The notes beneath the pieces are model-generated. The model was given only the letters and a program-made list of their open reading frames with translations, was not told where the DNA came from and ran no database searches. From positions 8,742,001 through 8,806,000 of the forward strand of contig PUFA01000022.1 in the NCBI GenBank assembly GCA_003508835.1: a stretch of DNA of 64,000 nucleotides, written 5' to 3'. This DNA comes from Eonycteris spelaea (lineage: Eukaryota > Chordata > Mammalia > Chiroptera > Pteropodidae). Below, piece by piece: positions 1 through 10,338 of this stretch. The first letter of the stretch is position 1; every line of letters begins with the position of its first letter. The translations under genes were made by a program, and so were the position numbers.

Positions 1-914
1 TTTCCTGTTCAAGGTGGCCACAGTGTGGGCTTGCGTTCAGCCATGGCAAATGTTTAAGTAAAGCCCTTAACTGTGTCGGAGACGTTTGGTTTTCTGACCA
101 AATTTCAGATCGAGGAGGAGATCCTTTCTGCTTTGCTACTGTCTCCATAAAGCGCCCAACAGAATTCCCTCTCTCTCGGCCCCTTAGCTGGGCTTGTCAG
201 TCGGGTGGCCACAGGTCAGTTACATAGAGGTCAGAAAGCCGGCGGTACTTCATGGCGAGAAGGGACAGACACGTCAGCGCCCCAGGTCCGAAGCCTGAGC
301 AGTTTTGAGGCAGCCCCTGAAGCGGAGGATCAGGGCAGACTACAGTCCCGGGAGGAAGACGCCTGTTCACCCGCTCGTGCACTCTGACCCTGAGTAGACA
401 AGGTGGGGGCAGCCTGTCCTCTGCCTGGCGGGGCCACAGACCCCCTGTCCTTCAGCTTCTGCTGGAATTCTGCCAGCAGGGAGCCCTGCTAGAAGACCGA
501 GGGGGAGAGGAGAGTAATGAAAAGGTATTCCGTCCCTCGGCCTCTCCCAGCCGGCTGCAGACCTCCACCGAAGGCTGCAGCTTCTGTGGGGCGGCCCGCC
601 CTACAGAGCTCTCTCTCTTTTCCTGGGCGCCAGGAGCAGCACCTGCCCCGGTCTCTTGGGACTTAGGGACGGTCACTGCCATCTGGCTCTGCACCAGCAA
701 TTTAAGTTTCCCTGTACCCTGCCCACATCTTTGTAATGTGCCTCTTTATGAAATCATCTGCAACTCATCCTTTTAAAATAACAGAAGTGTCACATTGATT
801 CGAAATCTCACGTCGTGCACGTCGGCACAGTAAAAACTCCTTAACCACATTCGTCACATGACGTGACGGTCACCACACATTTCTTGGGACACCAGAGTCC
901 GAGTCCACCATGCT
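1..914. other. Unannotated non-coding stretch
   Basis: Moderately GC-rich sequence with no recognisable gene or clear repeat. Short open frames on both strands are under 85 codons and resemble no family I know. Around 715-790 there is a faint resemblance to the terminal part of an old mammalian LTR ('ctttatgaaatca'), too weak to call. A 7-bp inverted repeat (459-465 with 473-479) is within chance expectation. Confidence 0.6.
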
Positions 915-1100
915 GCAGAAGTGCGCTAGGCTCCCGGGGCGCAGCGAGTCGGCGCGCGACCCCAGCCCTCCGCGTCGGAGACGAAGTCCTTGGCTTGCCC
1001 ATCATCCGACCTCCGTGCCACGATGGAGCTCAGGCCTTGGTCGCGGGAGCCGACCGCGTGGCAGCTGCCCCATCCGTGCCAGGGCAGTCTGCAAAGCACA
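915..1100. promoter_or_regulatory. CpG-dense patch
   Basis: About twenty CpG dinucleotides lie in roughly 170 bases, including runs such as 'ggcgcgcgac' near 952. That density is far above the depleted mammalian background. It is shorter than the usual 200-bp CpG-island threshold and has no TATA or initiator pattern that I can support. It may be a small unmethylated regulatory element, or simply GC-rich sequence in a GC-rich isochore. No exon is visible downstream on either strand. Confidence 0.35.
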
Positions 1101-2282
1101 GGTGTGATTGTACACAGCCGATACGAGGCTCCTCGCCCACCCCCGAGCCTGCCATGTGGCCCTGGCCTGACCTTTCTACCCTGCGCTCCCATTGCCCCTG
1201 CCCGCGATGTGCCTCCCACCTGCCAGACGCCCGCACACCTCTGCGATCCACACATACTGTCCTGGCCGCTCGGAAGGCGGTCTCCCATTATCTTCCTGGA
1301 AAATTCCTGACTCGAGTCAGTCTCCAGAGCCTTCCGGGGACCAGGAGGCAGAATCGAATTCTTCCTCCCGTAGGGTCCTATCGCAGCCCACACACGCACA
1401 CCTTGCTCATGTCACTGCAGCAAAGCTGGCTCACTCACTGTCTCCTCTACCAGGCTCAGGTTGCAGGCGGGGGCCCTGTCGTCTTAATCATGAAGCAAAA
1501 TGCAACTGTAAAAGCTGCCAACAGCTATTCCTGCATTCTAGGTGATGCAACAGATGACTGTTTAGGGGGGAAAAAAATTTTTTTTATTGAAGAAAACACT
1601 GTGGTGTGCTTTTTTAATTTGAAAAAAAAAAATATGCCCAAAGCCTATTAAGAATAGAGAGACTGAGACAATGAAAAACCAGTGTTAAAATCAAGCGCTT
1701 GGGGGCCGGGGGCGGGGGGGCCCTGAGGAGATGTTATCCGTCTGCTAAGGAAGTCTCCCTGCTCCTCTGGAGTGAGAGGCTGAGGAGACGGGAAGGCCCG
1801 CGGACGGCGGGAGCGGACCCACCAGCAAGACTGCTGCTGGCTCGGGCTGCGGGAGACGCTTCTGCATGCAGCAATGGAAGCCAACATCTCGCTCCTGGTT
1901 TCCTTTTCTCCGTTCTAACGCTCTCGTGGTGACTCCTACGGCACCACTGTGATCTGTTCACCTCTGTCCCTAAGAGCGAGCAGCCTTGGGCAGTGCAGGG
2001 AGGAGATGCGTCTATAATTTGAGGCAAACCAGAGCACAGACAGTGGAGCAGAAGGAGTAGGTGGAGACGGGAAGAGGCGATGACGGCGAGCCCAAGCCAT
2101 CACAGAGCCCAGAGAAAGAGGTGACACTAGCAGGCGTAGACGCCCCCTCACGCAGTCCTTAGAAGGGGTGACAGGATTTCCTGCAGGTCACAGAACAGAG
2201 GCATGGGCTAGCAAAGTAAAGCGTTATCCTGGAGGCTGGAAACTTCTTAGATATTTGGGTTACACTTATCATTAGAGAACAT
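1101..2282. other. Unannotated stretch with G-run
   Basis: No gene or assignable transposon. The plus-strand frame at 863-1651 (262 codons) crosses it, but its end is translated from A and T homopolymers (1571-1635), so it is a chance frame. Positions 1701-1720 form a G-rich block of three tracts, the last long enough to split, which could fold as a G-quadruplex on the plus strand. Confidence 0.55.
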
Positions 2283-2351
2283 GCTCAAAAAATATTTGAT
2301 AAAGAGAATGGATAAGTGAACAAACAAATGAACGAATGAATGAATGAATGA
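2283..2351 (+). mobile_element. L2 LINE 3' end with TGAA tail
   Basis: The segment reads like the sense 3' terminus of L2, 'gctcaaaaaatatttgat', followed by an imperfect TGAA repeat (2327-2351). L2 has a terminal short tandem repeat of this kind instead of a poly(A) tail. L2 is an ancient non-LTR retrotransposon, inactive in placental mammals. Only the last 70 bases or so are recognisable, so the true 5' boundary is uncertain. Confidence 0.6.
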
Positions 2352-4164
2352 CAGATGAAGGAATAGAAGTTTTGCTTCAATGCAATCTCAAGTATTTCTC
2401 CTTCCTGACAGCCCTATCATGTTTCTCTTGCCTCTAGTTACTTTGTCCTTATAAGGCCTAAAGGAGCTGGAGAAGAGGCCAAAAGCAAAGAGAACAGGAC
2501 CCCGGAGAGGTGTGGGCAGCGCCTGGCTCCCAGCGCTTGTCTGGGCACGCTCCACTCCCGGCCCTAGACCCAGCCGTCCTCGTTTCCGAGGCCGTAGCAG
2601 CTGCAGGAGGCTATGATTTCCTAAGGGCAGCATCCAATTTGCTCCAGCCTTTCACTTTTCTGGACTGTTAGCATGATGCTGAGAGCCAAAGGTCTAATTT
2701 CTTCAAGCCAGGGGACAAGGAGACAGAAAGCCATCCCGAGACGTCACGGACTCACACAAAGAGATCCAGAAGGCATCTGCATTCTTGACCTTGACCTCCA
2801 CGTCGCTCCCCTCCTCCATGCCGCATTTCCTGTCTTTGGAAGTCATTGGGTTTTGTATACAAAGCACACAAGTTTTGCCCTCGCCACCACACACCCAGGA
2901 AGCCAGGCGCCGGCGTGCTCAGAAGCAAGGGCCACCGACCTGGCCGCAGTGCCCCGTGTGGGGGTGCCGAGCAGGGGCTGGCATTGCCAGGGGACAGGTC
3001 TTCTGGCACATGACGGGATGCCGGCCACGGCCCTCCCATCCATGGGCATCCTCACCCCAGCCGTTCACTATGTTAAGTGCTTCTGCAAAAAGAATGTGAG
3101 AAGTAGGAAAGGTCAGAATTGTGAGCTGTCTATTACTTACTGCTCACGGCTCAAAGCCTTGAAAAGAAATAGGAAAATGACAGAATTAATGATGAAACAG
3201 GAGACGGAACAAAGGGGAAATGACAAACAGGCTAGGTCTGACAGTCTGTTTGGAGACACAGCTCGTTGCTCTCAGTGCAGGGGGTGCAGAGAGGGGGGTG
3301 GGTATTGGCTCACAGAGAAGGCACTCGGGTAAAAGCGTCCAAATGTTTTAATCTCTTGGGAGAATCACATTAAGACACAGGTGAGTAGTATCAGCAAAAA
3401 GCTGGTTGTTGGTTAAGAATCCATACCTGGAATTTACTTTTATTGGTCATAAAAACGCTCTCTTTTCTAGAAACACAAAGCAAAGACTATTACTTTTTTA
3501 AATATATTTTTTTATAAAAAAATAAAAAAAAAAAAAAACCCAAAATATAGCTCTCGTATTTGGATTTTCCTGGCTAAAAAAAAAAATTCAAAGATAAGAG
3601 ATTGGCACTTATTTGAGAATGTAAATGAAATCTCGAATAGAAAATAAAGCTCACACATCGAGAGCAAATGTAAATTCATCTAAAAATCCAAGGTGGTTAA
3701 TAAGTAATGAAGTATTGTAGAGCGAGGAAGGATGGAAGAAACAGAGGGAGGGAGAGAAAGGAAGAAGGAATTGATTCCTGGACCTCCACCTACGTCGTCG
3801 CAAGCACCAGCCTGTGGCATCCCCTCTCTGAACCCCAGATTCCTCTCTGTAGTGATGGAGATCGCAACATCTCAGAGGGGTGAAGGTTGAAACCCAGCGT
3901 GTAGCAGGCCCTCCAGAAATACAGCTTTCCTCCTTTCTTCCCTCAGAATGGCTTTGGGTAAGCAACACTGCTTTCCTTTTATAAGGTCCTGAACTTCGAT
4001 TGATGGAGGCCGAGCGGTGAGAAGCAAGAAACCAGAAGTGAACTAATGAGTAAAAATGAGGCTGCGAGAAAGCAATCCCAAGAAATGGGAAACTGTTCTC
4101 AGTCACTACAAAAATGCAATAAATATTTACTTCTGCTCTCGCACAGCAGGCAGAGAGCAAAGGC
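2352..4164. other. Unannotated stretch with A/T and purine tracts
   Basis: No exon or known transposon recognised. A 219-codon plus frame (2673-3332) has no domain-like composition and no family resemblance. Positions 3496-3540 are A/T homopolymer-rich, and 3720-3770 is strongly purine-biased (GGAAG-type). The 2.9-3.06 kb part is GC-rich without strong CpG enrichment. Confidence 0.55.
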
Positions 4165-4450
4165 CCGAACAAGCAGGGAGGACGTCCTGAGGAGGCCCGG
4201 CAACGCGGCCGCCGAGCTGAACCGAGCCGAGCCGAGCCAAGCCACCGCCTCTGCCTGGGAGCAGCCGACCTGTCAGCTGTCACCTTTTCGGTGCAGAAAC
4301 TGGAGCAGAGACAATGTCACAACACCGACCGATACACTCGCGGCAGGCGAGCGCCCCTCGCTCACCCGACCTCGGTTCAGGGCAGGCGTTTCCGATGCTC
4401 GGAGATGCCAGATCAGTCTCTCCCGCAGTGTGGAGGATGCCACCGAAGTC
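4165..4450. promoter_or_regulatory. CpG-island-like patch
   Basis: By eye there are roughly two dozen CpGs in 285 bases at about 60 percent GC, so observed/expected CpG is near 0.9, which meets the usual island criteria. It contains a short run of 'cgagc' units (4222-4242). A 210-codon minus-strand frame (3651-4283) starts inside it, but its protein resembles nothing I know and the frame runs out of the island into AT-rich DNA. A promoter for an unseen transcript is possible and unproven. Confidence 0.4.
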
Positions 4451-4947
4451 CCCACATGACACGAGCTGCCTCTTATCAGTGAAGAAAGTCTACAGCCTCC
4501 GAAAAGCTACTCTAGATTTGCATTACAGTTAACCGCATGCCGTCTACACATATTGAAAAAGAACCATGACATTTGTGTGTAAGAACAATATTTATCCACC
4601 CATGGAGGGCACTTTGTGCAAACACAGCTTCCTGGATGCATTTCAACGGTGCCACACACAAGCACTCCCCTCGAACAAAGCCCACAGATGGAAACACCGT
4701 GGGCTGGGCCACGGAGCCTCTCGTCTTCTACGTGAATCTCCATCAAAAGCTAAAGGTGAAAATGATTTTCCCCATTTTGAAGCAAAGGTTAAAGAGAGAA
4801 AAATGGAGAGAACATTCAAATACTGAGAGTAAATGTTACTTGTAATGTTATTAATGAACCAACATTTTTTTGGCAAGACTAGTGTTTAGGATTATTCTGT
4901 TTTTGCTTTTTTTTTTTTTTTTTTTTTTTTTTTTGGTTTTTTTGGCC
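4451..4947. other. Unannotated stretch ending in poly(T)
   Basis: No gene recognised. The segment ends in a T tract of about 27 bases (4908-4934). This could be the reverse-complement poly(A) tail of a retroposed sequence, but nothing SINE-like or cDNA-like follows it on the right, where a different old repeat begins. Confidence 0.5.
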
Positions 4948-5060
4948 TATAAACAACAGACATTTCTTACAGTTCTGGGGCCTGAGAGGCCCAAGATCAG
5001 GCACCAGCATGGTCATGGCCTGGTTTGTATCCTTACGGAGGGGAAGGGAAGCGGTCTCTA
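4948..5060 (-). mobile_element. Fragment of a common old mammalian repeat
   Basis: The text 'ctataaacaacagacattt' followed by 'cttacagttctgggg' matches the start of a very common mammalian interspersed repeat as usually met in antisense. The repeats at 13.0-13.5 kb (opposite orientation) and 22.5-22.9 kb appear to be the same family. I remember the family by sequence but cannot assign its library name; it may be an L1M 5' region or a separate element. Confidence 0.45.
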
Positions 5061-6339
5061 TCAGGCCTCCTTTTTTATTTATTCTTTTCTCTGTCTTTTA
5101 AAAATAAAATATTCCACTATCGCCACTCTGAAGCAGTAGAACAACAGTGAAGAAAAAAAAAATGTCATCTTTATAAGGAATCTTTCGTACAATGACATAG
5201 CTGTGTCTCAGAGTCTTTCGAGAAACGATGCTGATGAACTCTTATTATTAATTTTATCTGTTAAAAATGGAGCTCTGTATTGTTGGATGAGATTTAAATT
5301 TGCCATAACAGTCAACAACTCATAAACTAGCCCAGTGACAAGTCTTTAAAATCCACCTGCTAAAGCAGAAGAAAATTTGTACGATTTTTGGCATAATATC
5401 CTTTAAGAGTCTCGGGGAAAAACCAAAGCAGCTGATTAACAAGTCCTTTTTACCGCCTGAATTTCTTGAAAAAGACAAAAAAGTAATCCCCAACAAAATC
5501 TTCCTCTTGTCATCAAAGGGTCCCTCCTCCCGTAAAAATCAGACAAAAATGCCGTTTTCATGACACCATCCCCAACGACCAGGTCCCGGGTTTCAGTGCC
5601 AATGGTGTGCCCCAGGTTACAGAGAAGGCAGGCCTCACCCCCGCCATGAGGGAACAGACTCGAGCATCTGTCTTTCGGTTTGGTTATGGGCTGTATCACC
5701 GACTACAGCCACAGAGAAGGCCCAGCCAAATTATTCATCAGGGACCTGTTTACATTTGTACTGTCAGTTTTAATAGGTTTCTTATTAAATTAAATTCTTC
5801 TGCCCTCATTAGGATCATGATTGCCTGTCAGTGACTATGACATGTTTGAATTCCCGCAGGGGCGTTAGGCGCCATCTTGTATATTGCCCAGGAGGGATTG
5901 AGGGACAAGGCATAGTTGAAAATTTTGTATGTCAGTCCTTGAAACTGCAGTATAAATACCTCTCAGCAAATGAGTAATTGCGCTTCACAACAAGACAACC
6001 CAGAGAACTCTTGGGGGGGGGGGGGTCTTCCGCCTGGAAGGCACACACAGCTAGTCAGGTCCTGACATGACCAGGCTGACCTGACGCCCGCCCCACCCCC
6101 AACCTCAGCTTGTAGACGTGGCCCCCACTGGCTCGCAGCTATTCTTAGGAAACATGACGACAATAGCAACAACCACCTAGAGGATCTGAAGGCTCCCAGG
6201 GATTACGGAGGTGGATGGCCACTTGGTTTGAGGGAAGGCTTATCTCTAAGAACACAGTAGACGATATAGCAAAACCTTGGACACTGCGCAGGGCAGATGA
6301 CTCTATCAGAAAAGAGAAGCCCCCAAGCGGTGGCTTCAT
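5061..6339. other. Repeat-poor stretch, possible conserved noncoding elements
   Basis: Two sub-segments, about 5215-5370 and 5715-5845, are AT-rich, free of recognisable repeats and dense in TAAT/ATTA cores. Developmental conserved noncoding elements often look like this. No splice-bounded open frame is visible. Positions 6013-6025 are an uninterrupted G run. The element interpretation is an inference from composition only. Confidence 0.35.
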
Positions 6340-6535
6340 TTATCGAATGTTTATCCTGCAGAGCGCTTTTTATACCTTCTCTCTCCTAAGAATTACAACT
6401 TGATGAGGGATGACAATTACACACGCATCCCATCGGTGGAGGGGACTGATGCTCAGAGAGTCATTTCCCCACAGTCACAGAGTAAGTACAGGCTGAGCAG
6501 GGCTGAGACGACGTCAGTCCAACTCTAGAATTACA
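6340..6535 (-). mobile_element. MIR SINE, antisense
   Basis: A degenerate reverse-complement MIR: 'ggactgatgctcagagag' near 6445, then 'cccacagtcacagagtaag' near 6469, matching the antisense core 'gaaactgaggcacagag...ggtcacacagct'. MIR is a tRNA-derived SINE mobilised by L2 and inactive since early mammalian evolution. Boundaries are approximate. Confidence 0.65.
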
Positions 6536-6954
6536 ATTCCTGACCCTACAGTGGCCCGGGGCAGAGGCAGCCCTCCAGAGATGGGGAATGGGACAGACGC
6601 TGGCAAAGGAGGTCTTGGGGACTCAGAAAGGGCCCTGCCAAAGAGGATGGAAGGAACCACAGCCGGCTTCCAAAGAGCTCTAGGAGCACAATCACACAAC
6701 CATGTGGACTATCCCCAACACGCGTTCAGAGTTGGGAGCTTGGTCTTTCTTCAGTAATTAATTGGGAAGAAGAAGCGGACTTTACTAGCCAAGAACCGCG
6801 GTGGGCGATCAAGAAACCATCCTCCATTTCAGTTAGCCTTAATTTCCCATCAAATATACAGAAGACATGAGACCTTTTCAGGAGTTTTTAACTAGCATCA
6901 AATTAGGCCGCGTCATCCTCTAGGCCCTAAACACGTTCACGTTGTCTAGCTCCG
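6536..6954. other. Unannotated stretch
   Basis: I recognise neither a gene nor a repeat. The sequence is moderately GC-rich on the left and becomes AT-richer from 6740. Small open frames are below 70 codons. Confidence 0.5.
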
Positions 6955-7075
6955 CCCCATTGCCCAGGGTCCGGTCTTCCAGGGCTGCCTCCCCCTCGAG
7001 AATCGGAATCTCTGGGGCTCGGGTCCAGGCAACTGCACTGTGACTGCGCTTCCCCAGAAGGTGTCTAGAGACTGT
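6955..7075 (-). mobile_element. MER5-type hAT fragment, antisense
   Basis: The segment 'aatcggaatctctggggct' at about 7001-7020, with flanking 'tccaggcaactgcactgtg', follows the antisense body of MER5A/5B, a short non-autonomous hAT-Charlie DNA transposon. It abuts the CpG-dense block on its right, so the left edge of that block is partly transposon-derived. Divergence is high, so the subfamily is not assigned. Confidence 0.5.
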
Positions 7076-7114
7076 CCCAGCGGGAGTCCCCGAGATGGAA
7101 AGCAGCTTCACCCT

Positions 7115-7500
7115 GCTGCGTAGTCAGTCGCGCGGTGTCCCCTCGGGGGAGAACGCGGGAGGCGCCGCGTTGGGACAGCGGGGTGGGCTGCTCTACGGAA
7201 ACCCGCCTTCTCGTCCCTGGCAAACTCTTCTCCCAGATTTTCGACATCGAGACATTGGAACATCTGGGAAAATTCCTCCTCCCATTCAAAAAGGCAAAGG
7301 GAAGCCCGAAAGAGCCAGCGCAAGGCCGGCTTTTGTCTGACGGCTCGGCCGATGGCCGGCCTGTTTATTTGCGCTCGGAAGTCAGCGCGTGACGCCTCCA
7401 AAGGGAAGTAGTTCTGCCTGGCGACGCGCTACTCCCGGTCATCTGCTAAAATGACGTCATGTTCGGTCACGTCCCTTCTCGACTGACGTAAAGCAGGAAA
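7115..7500. promoter_or_regulatory. CpG island with CRE motifs
   Basis: About 34 CpGs in 350 bases by hand count, GC near 58 percent, observed/expected CpG around 1: a good CpG-island profile. At its right edge lie a perfect palindromic cAMP-response element TGACGTCA (7452-7459) and a second CRE-like TGACGTAA (7484-7491), with 'tcacgtcc' between them. CREB/ATF sites near CpG islands are typical of promoters. No coding exon is recognisable on either side, so a noncoding transcript or a distal first exon is the most that can be suggested. Confidence 0.5.
7452..7491. promoter_or_regulatory. Cluster of CRE (CREB/ATF) motifs
   Basis: TGACGTCA at 7452-7459 is the full palindromic CRE. TGACGTAA at 7484-7491 is a common variant, and CACGTC lies between them. 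Full CREs within a CpG island are uncommon by chance because CpG decays when methylated, which suggests the block is unmethylated in the germ line. Whether it is occupied cannot be seen. Confidence 0.5.
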
Positions 7501-8049
7501 ACCGCATGGGTCACGTCTCTTGCCCTTCCTCTCCGTCCTTCTCCTGGCCTGTCCAGGTCCCATTCTTTTCCTCTTTCTCCTTCTCCTTTCTCTACATCCC
7601 AGCCGTCCTGGACTGCCCTTCTGCACGTGGCCTCTAGCCACTTCCCTCGGTGTTGATTTTTTACTTCCTGGCAGGCTTCAGGACGCCTTCTGGTCCCACC
7701 CTCTCCCTTCCCTGCCACTCACAGGCTCCCGGCTTGGTACCCAAGCTGTTGTCTGTTGGCTGGCAGCTAGCCCCGAGCTCCGTTCTGCTGCAGGATTCAG
7801 CTCGAAGTCGGGCAGTCAATGGGCTCTTTCCAAATCGAGCTTAATTTAAAGAACTCGCTCCGCGAGCTGCATTGCTGGGGACATTTTTCAAGGGTGTTAG
7901 CGGCGAGGCTACATGCACTTGCTTGTACAACCGCAGATTGGCTGCTGTTTCTGTCGCTCTGAGAGGCCACCATCAAGGCTCAAATTAACTAGCAAGCGCA
8001 CACCGCAGGAACCAGGGGAATGATTTCACCAGGAGAATGGGGTTTTTTC
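7501..8049. other. Stretch between two CpG blocks
   Basis: A pyrimidine-rich segment (about 7515-7600, many 'cttct/ctcc' runs) precedes unique sequence. Pyrimidine tracts before AG can mark splice acceptors, but no exon-like open frame follows. No repeat recognised. Confidence 0.45.
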
Positions 8050-9060
8050 CTTCTCTTCGCAGAATTTTAGCAACGAGGGCAGCGCCGCGCGGGCCGAGCG
8101 TGGGTGTCCGTGGGGTGGTGGCAGCCGGGGAGGGGACAGACGAGGGCGGCGGGTGTGGGGAGTCGGTGGCTCCGACCCCATCACGCCCCCTGGTGGCCGG
8201 GAGAAGCGCGGGCCGCCGTCCTTGCCTTACCCGCCGGGGTGTCGCGTGGCCTGCCCCTTTCTTGCTGTGTCTGGCTGGACCCAAACGCATTTGGCTCCTA
8301 GGGCCGTTTTTCAAGGGCTCGTGTCGATAGACAGACTGCAGACCGGTGTCCGAACAACTCTGAAAACCTCCACGCACCAGAGCATTGGACGGCCCGTCTG
8401 TGGGACGTTAAGGAGGTGGCCCCACCGGGACAGGCGTCCGTGGAGAGAGAATGTTCGAGCGTCCAGAGGGGACGTGCCCCCTGACTCTTTTGTTTTGAGA
8501 GAATAACTGTTTCGTTTAAATTAGAAGCTGAGCCCTTCGATCACTCCGGCCACATGGTAAGTGCTAAAAGCCACGGGGGCCACTGCCGACCACACGGGGC
8601 GCGGCAGAGAGGGAGCACCTCCACCGTCCCGGCTCTGCGGGACCGCGTGGTTCTCACGCATTCCGGCCGGACGGCCTGCTCCGCCGCCGGGCAGCTCCAC
8701 GGACGGCCGCAGCTCCACCGCGTCCCCCAGCCCCAAGCCTTGAGAAGCGGTGTGCGAGCGAAGGAACGCGTCCGCGACACGCTGGGGAACCCCGGCGGCC
8801 AGGCCCTGGGACCTCGCTGCGCCTGCAGCCCGGGAGGAGGCAGAGACGCGGACGTCTTCTTCCAAAAGCGATTGCTCCTCGGCCTCGGCCAAAAGGCCCA
8901 AGGGGAGCCGCGAGTCCAGGCAGCGACTTCTCACCTAAACTGGGTGGGAAGGGAGGGGGCTGTCCCAGCCTGCAAGGCCCCGGAAGCCAGCAGCGGCGAC
9001 ATGGTTAAGTAACTGAACGGTCTTGCCTCGCCAGCCACGCCGGGTTCCCGCAGGAGTAAA
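8050..9060. promoter_or_regulatory. CpG-rich block
   Basis: CpGs are frequent across this kilobase, especially 8090-8230 and 8640-8840, with GC clearly above the flanks. Overlapping frames on both strands (plus 8554-9012, 152 codons; minus 8521-8934, 137 codons) are expected in GC-rich DNA with few stop codons, and neither resembles a known protein. With the CRE-bearing island 600 bp to the left, this is the strongest regulatory candidate in the window. It could be the promoter region of a gene whose exons lie outside. Confidence 0.45.
8184..8198 (-). promoter_or_regulatory. CTCF-like binding motif
   Basis: CGCCCCCTGGTGGCC is the exact reverse complement of the core of the vertebrate CTCF motif (GGCCACCAGGGGGCG). 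It lies within a CpG-rich block, a common setting for insulator or loop-anchor sites. The match is complete over 15 bases; actual binding is not shown. Confidence 0.6.
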
Positions 9061-9522
9061 TTATGCTTCTCGGTATCTGTTTTTCCCCCCCGCCCTGGGC
9101 ACACTTCTGCTCCTGTTCAAAGTCAAGTTTCCCCACATGCCTGTGTCTTGCAAAATAAGAAAAGGGAGGAGGAAACAAAAAGCTTTTCCTGTAAAAGGGC
9201 ATTAGTAGAACGCTAACTTCAAATCTAGTCTTTATGACCACTCCCAGTGGCGGAATTAACACTGCAGTGGTATGCTGAGTTTGTATGCAAATTCCAGAGG
9301 AACGAAAATATTTGCGGTTTATGGTTGTTGTCGCACGCTGAATCTTAGAACTTTCCTTCAAGGAACTCTCGACTGTTGCAATTCCACAAGCCAGGAACAG
9401 CACAGACAGAGACAAGGAACGAGGCCAAGTCAGGGACCCCGCCTGTCTCATTTCCCAAGAGAATCACTGCTCCGAGCAAAGCCCAGGTGGAGACAGGGCC
9501 ATCATGACACATGAGATTAACT
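9061..9522. other. Unannotated stretch right of CpG block
   Basis: GC falls quickly after 9060. No gene, repeat or clear motif is recognised. The 148-codon minus frame (9005-9451) has no recognisable protein character. Confidence 0.5.
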
Positions 9523-9625
9523 CCATTCATTCACTCAACGAGTCTGAGTGACTTCTGTGCCAGGAACTGGGATATGTCCAGGAAGAGACAGACACATTCC
9601 CTGTCCTGGTGGGGCTCCATGCTCC
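9523..9625 (-). mobile_element. L2 LINE 3' end, antisense
   Basis: 'attcattcactcaacgagtc' followed by 'gtgccaggaactgggatat' (about 9557-9575) and 'acattccctgtcctggtggg' reproduces the antisense L2 3' end (attcattcaacaaa...tgtgccaggcactg...cctgccctcatggag). It is a short, diverged piece. Confidence 0.75.
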
Positions 9626-10322
9626 TGAAGCCGATGGCTGTTTTGTTTAGAATCCACCCACACTTTATCCACTGATTATATGAGTCAGTTTTAAAGATGT
9701 GAAATTTTAGCATCTATTTATTTGGTATCACTCCCTTACAAAACGATGGCTTGACTCCTGCAAAAGTGTGTTAAGTGCATAAAAGTGACCGTAATGCCCG
9801 GGAACCTTCCAGAATCGTGCAAACTGTGAGCATGTTTTCACAAGCAAGAAAGAGGACAGAGGAAGCTTTCCAGCCAGCTCTATACACGGCCACCGAGCTC
9901 CGCAGAATAACCAGCATCACACCAAGGTACCTCCAGCAGCCGCGTCTCCCTCTGCAGGAGGGAAGCAGGTAGCAGAGCAGCTGTGTGGCAGCAAGACCAG
10001 GACAGTGAGACGAGATGGGAGCGCCAAACAAAAAGTGGGAAAAATGAAAAAAAAAAAATCTCACTGCATTATCTATCACCCCTAAGTGTGTATTAATGGA
10101 CTGATAAAGTATGCCCCAGAGAGTCTTAATACTACAATATTAAACTCTGCACACCAAGAAAAGCAAAGATGGCACATTATAACAAAGAGAGTTTAGGTTC
10201 TGTGTTGTTGGTTTTCTGGTTCTTGCTAATGTTCTGGTTTTTAGCTTGCTCATTTGGAGACATTCTCCTTTAATTTAAAGGGATGCTCGCCGCAGAGACC
10301 ATTTTCCAACCGAAGTGCAATG
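9626..10322. other. Unannotated stretch
   Basis: Mostly unique sequence with a short A run (10046-10058). No exon or transposon recognised. The 102-codon minus frame (9771-10079) begins next to that A run and looks fortuitous. Confidence 0.5.
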
Positions 10323-10338
10323 CTGCCCCCTGGTGACA
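10323..10338 (-). promoter_or_regulatory. CTCF-like binding motif
   Basis: CTGCCCCCTGGTGACA matches the antisense CTCF core (GCGCCCCCTGGTGGCC) at the central ten bases and differs at the outer positions. It has the same orientation as the stronger motif at 8184. Confidence is moderate because single near-matches occur by chance at this scale. Confidence 0.4.

Noticed and set aside
863..1651. 262-codon plus-strand open frame
   Set aside because: Longest frame in the window, but it resembles no protein, begins in CpG-rich stop-poor DNA, and its C-terminus is translated from A and T homopolymers.
2673..3332. 219-codon plus-strand open frame
   Set aside because: No domain, no splice-like boundaries and no family resemblance; other phases are also open across its GC-rich middle.
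3651..4283. 210-codon minus-strand open frame
   Set aside because: Starts in a CpG patch with a low-complexity Arg/Ser/Ala stretch and runs into AT-rich DNA; no recognisable protein.
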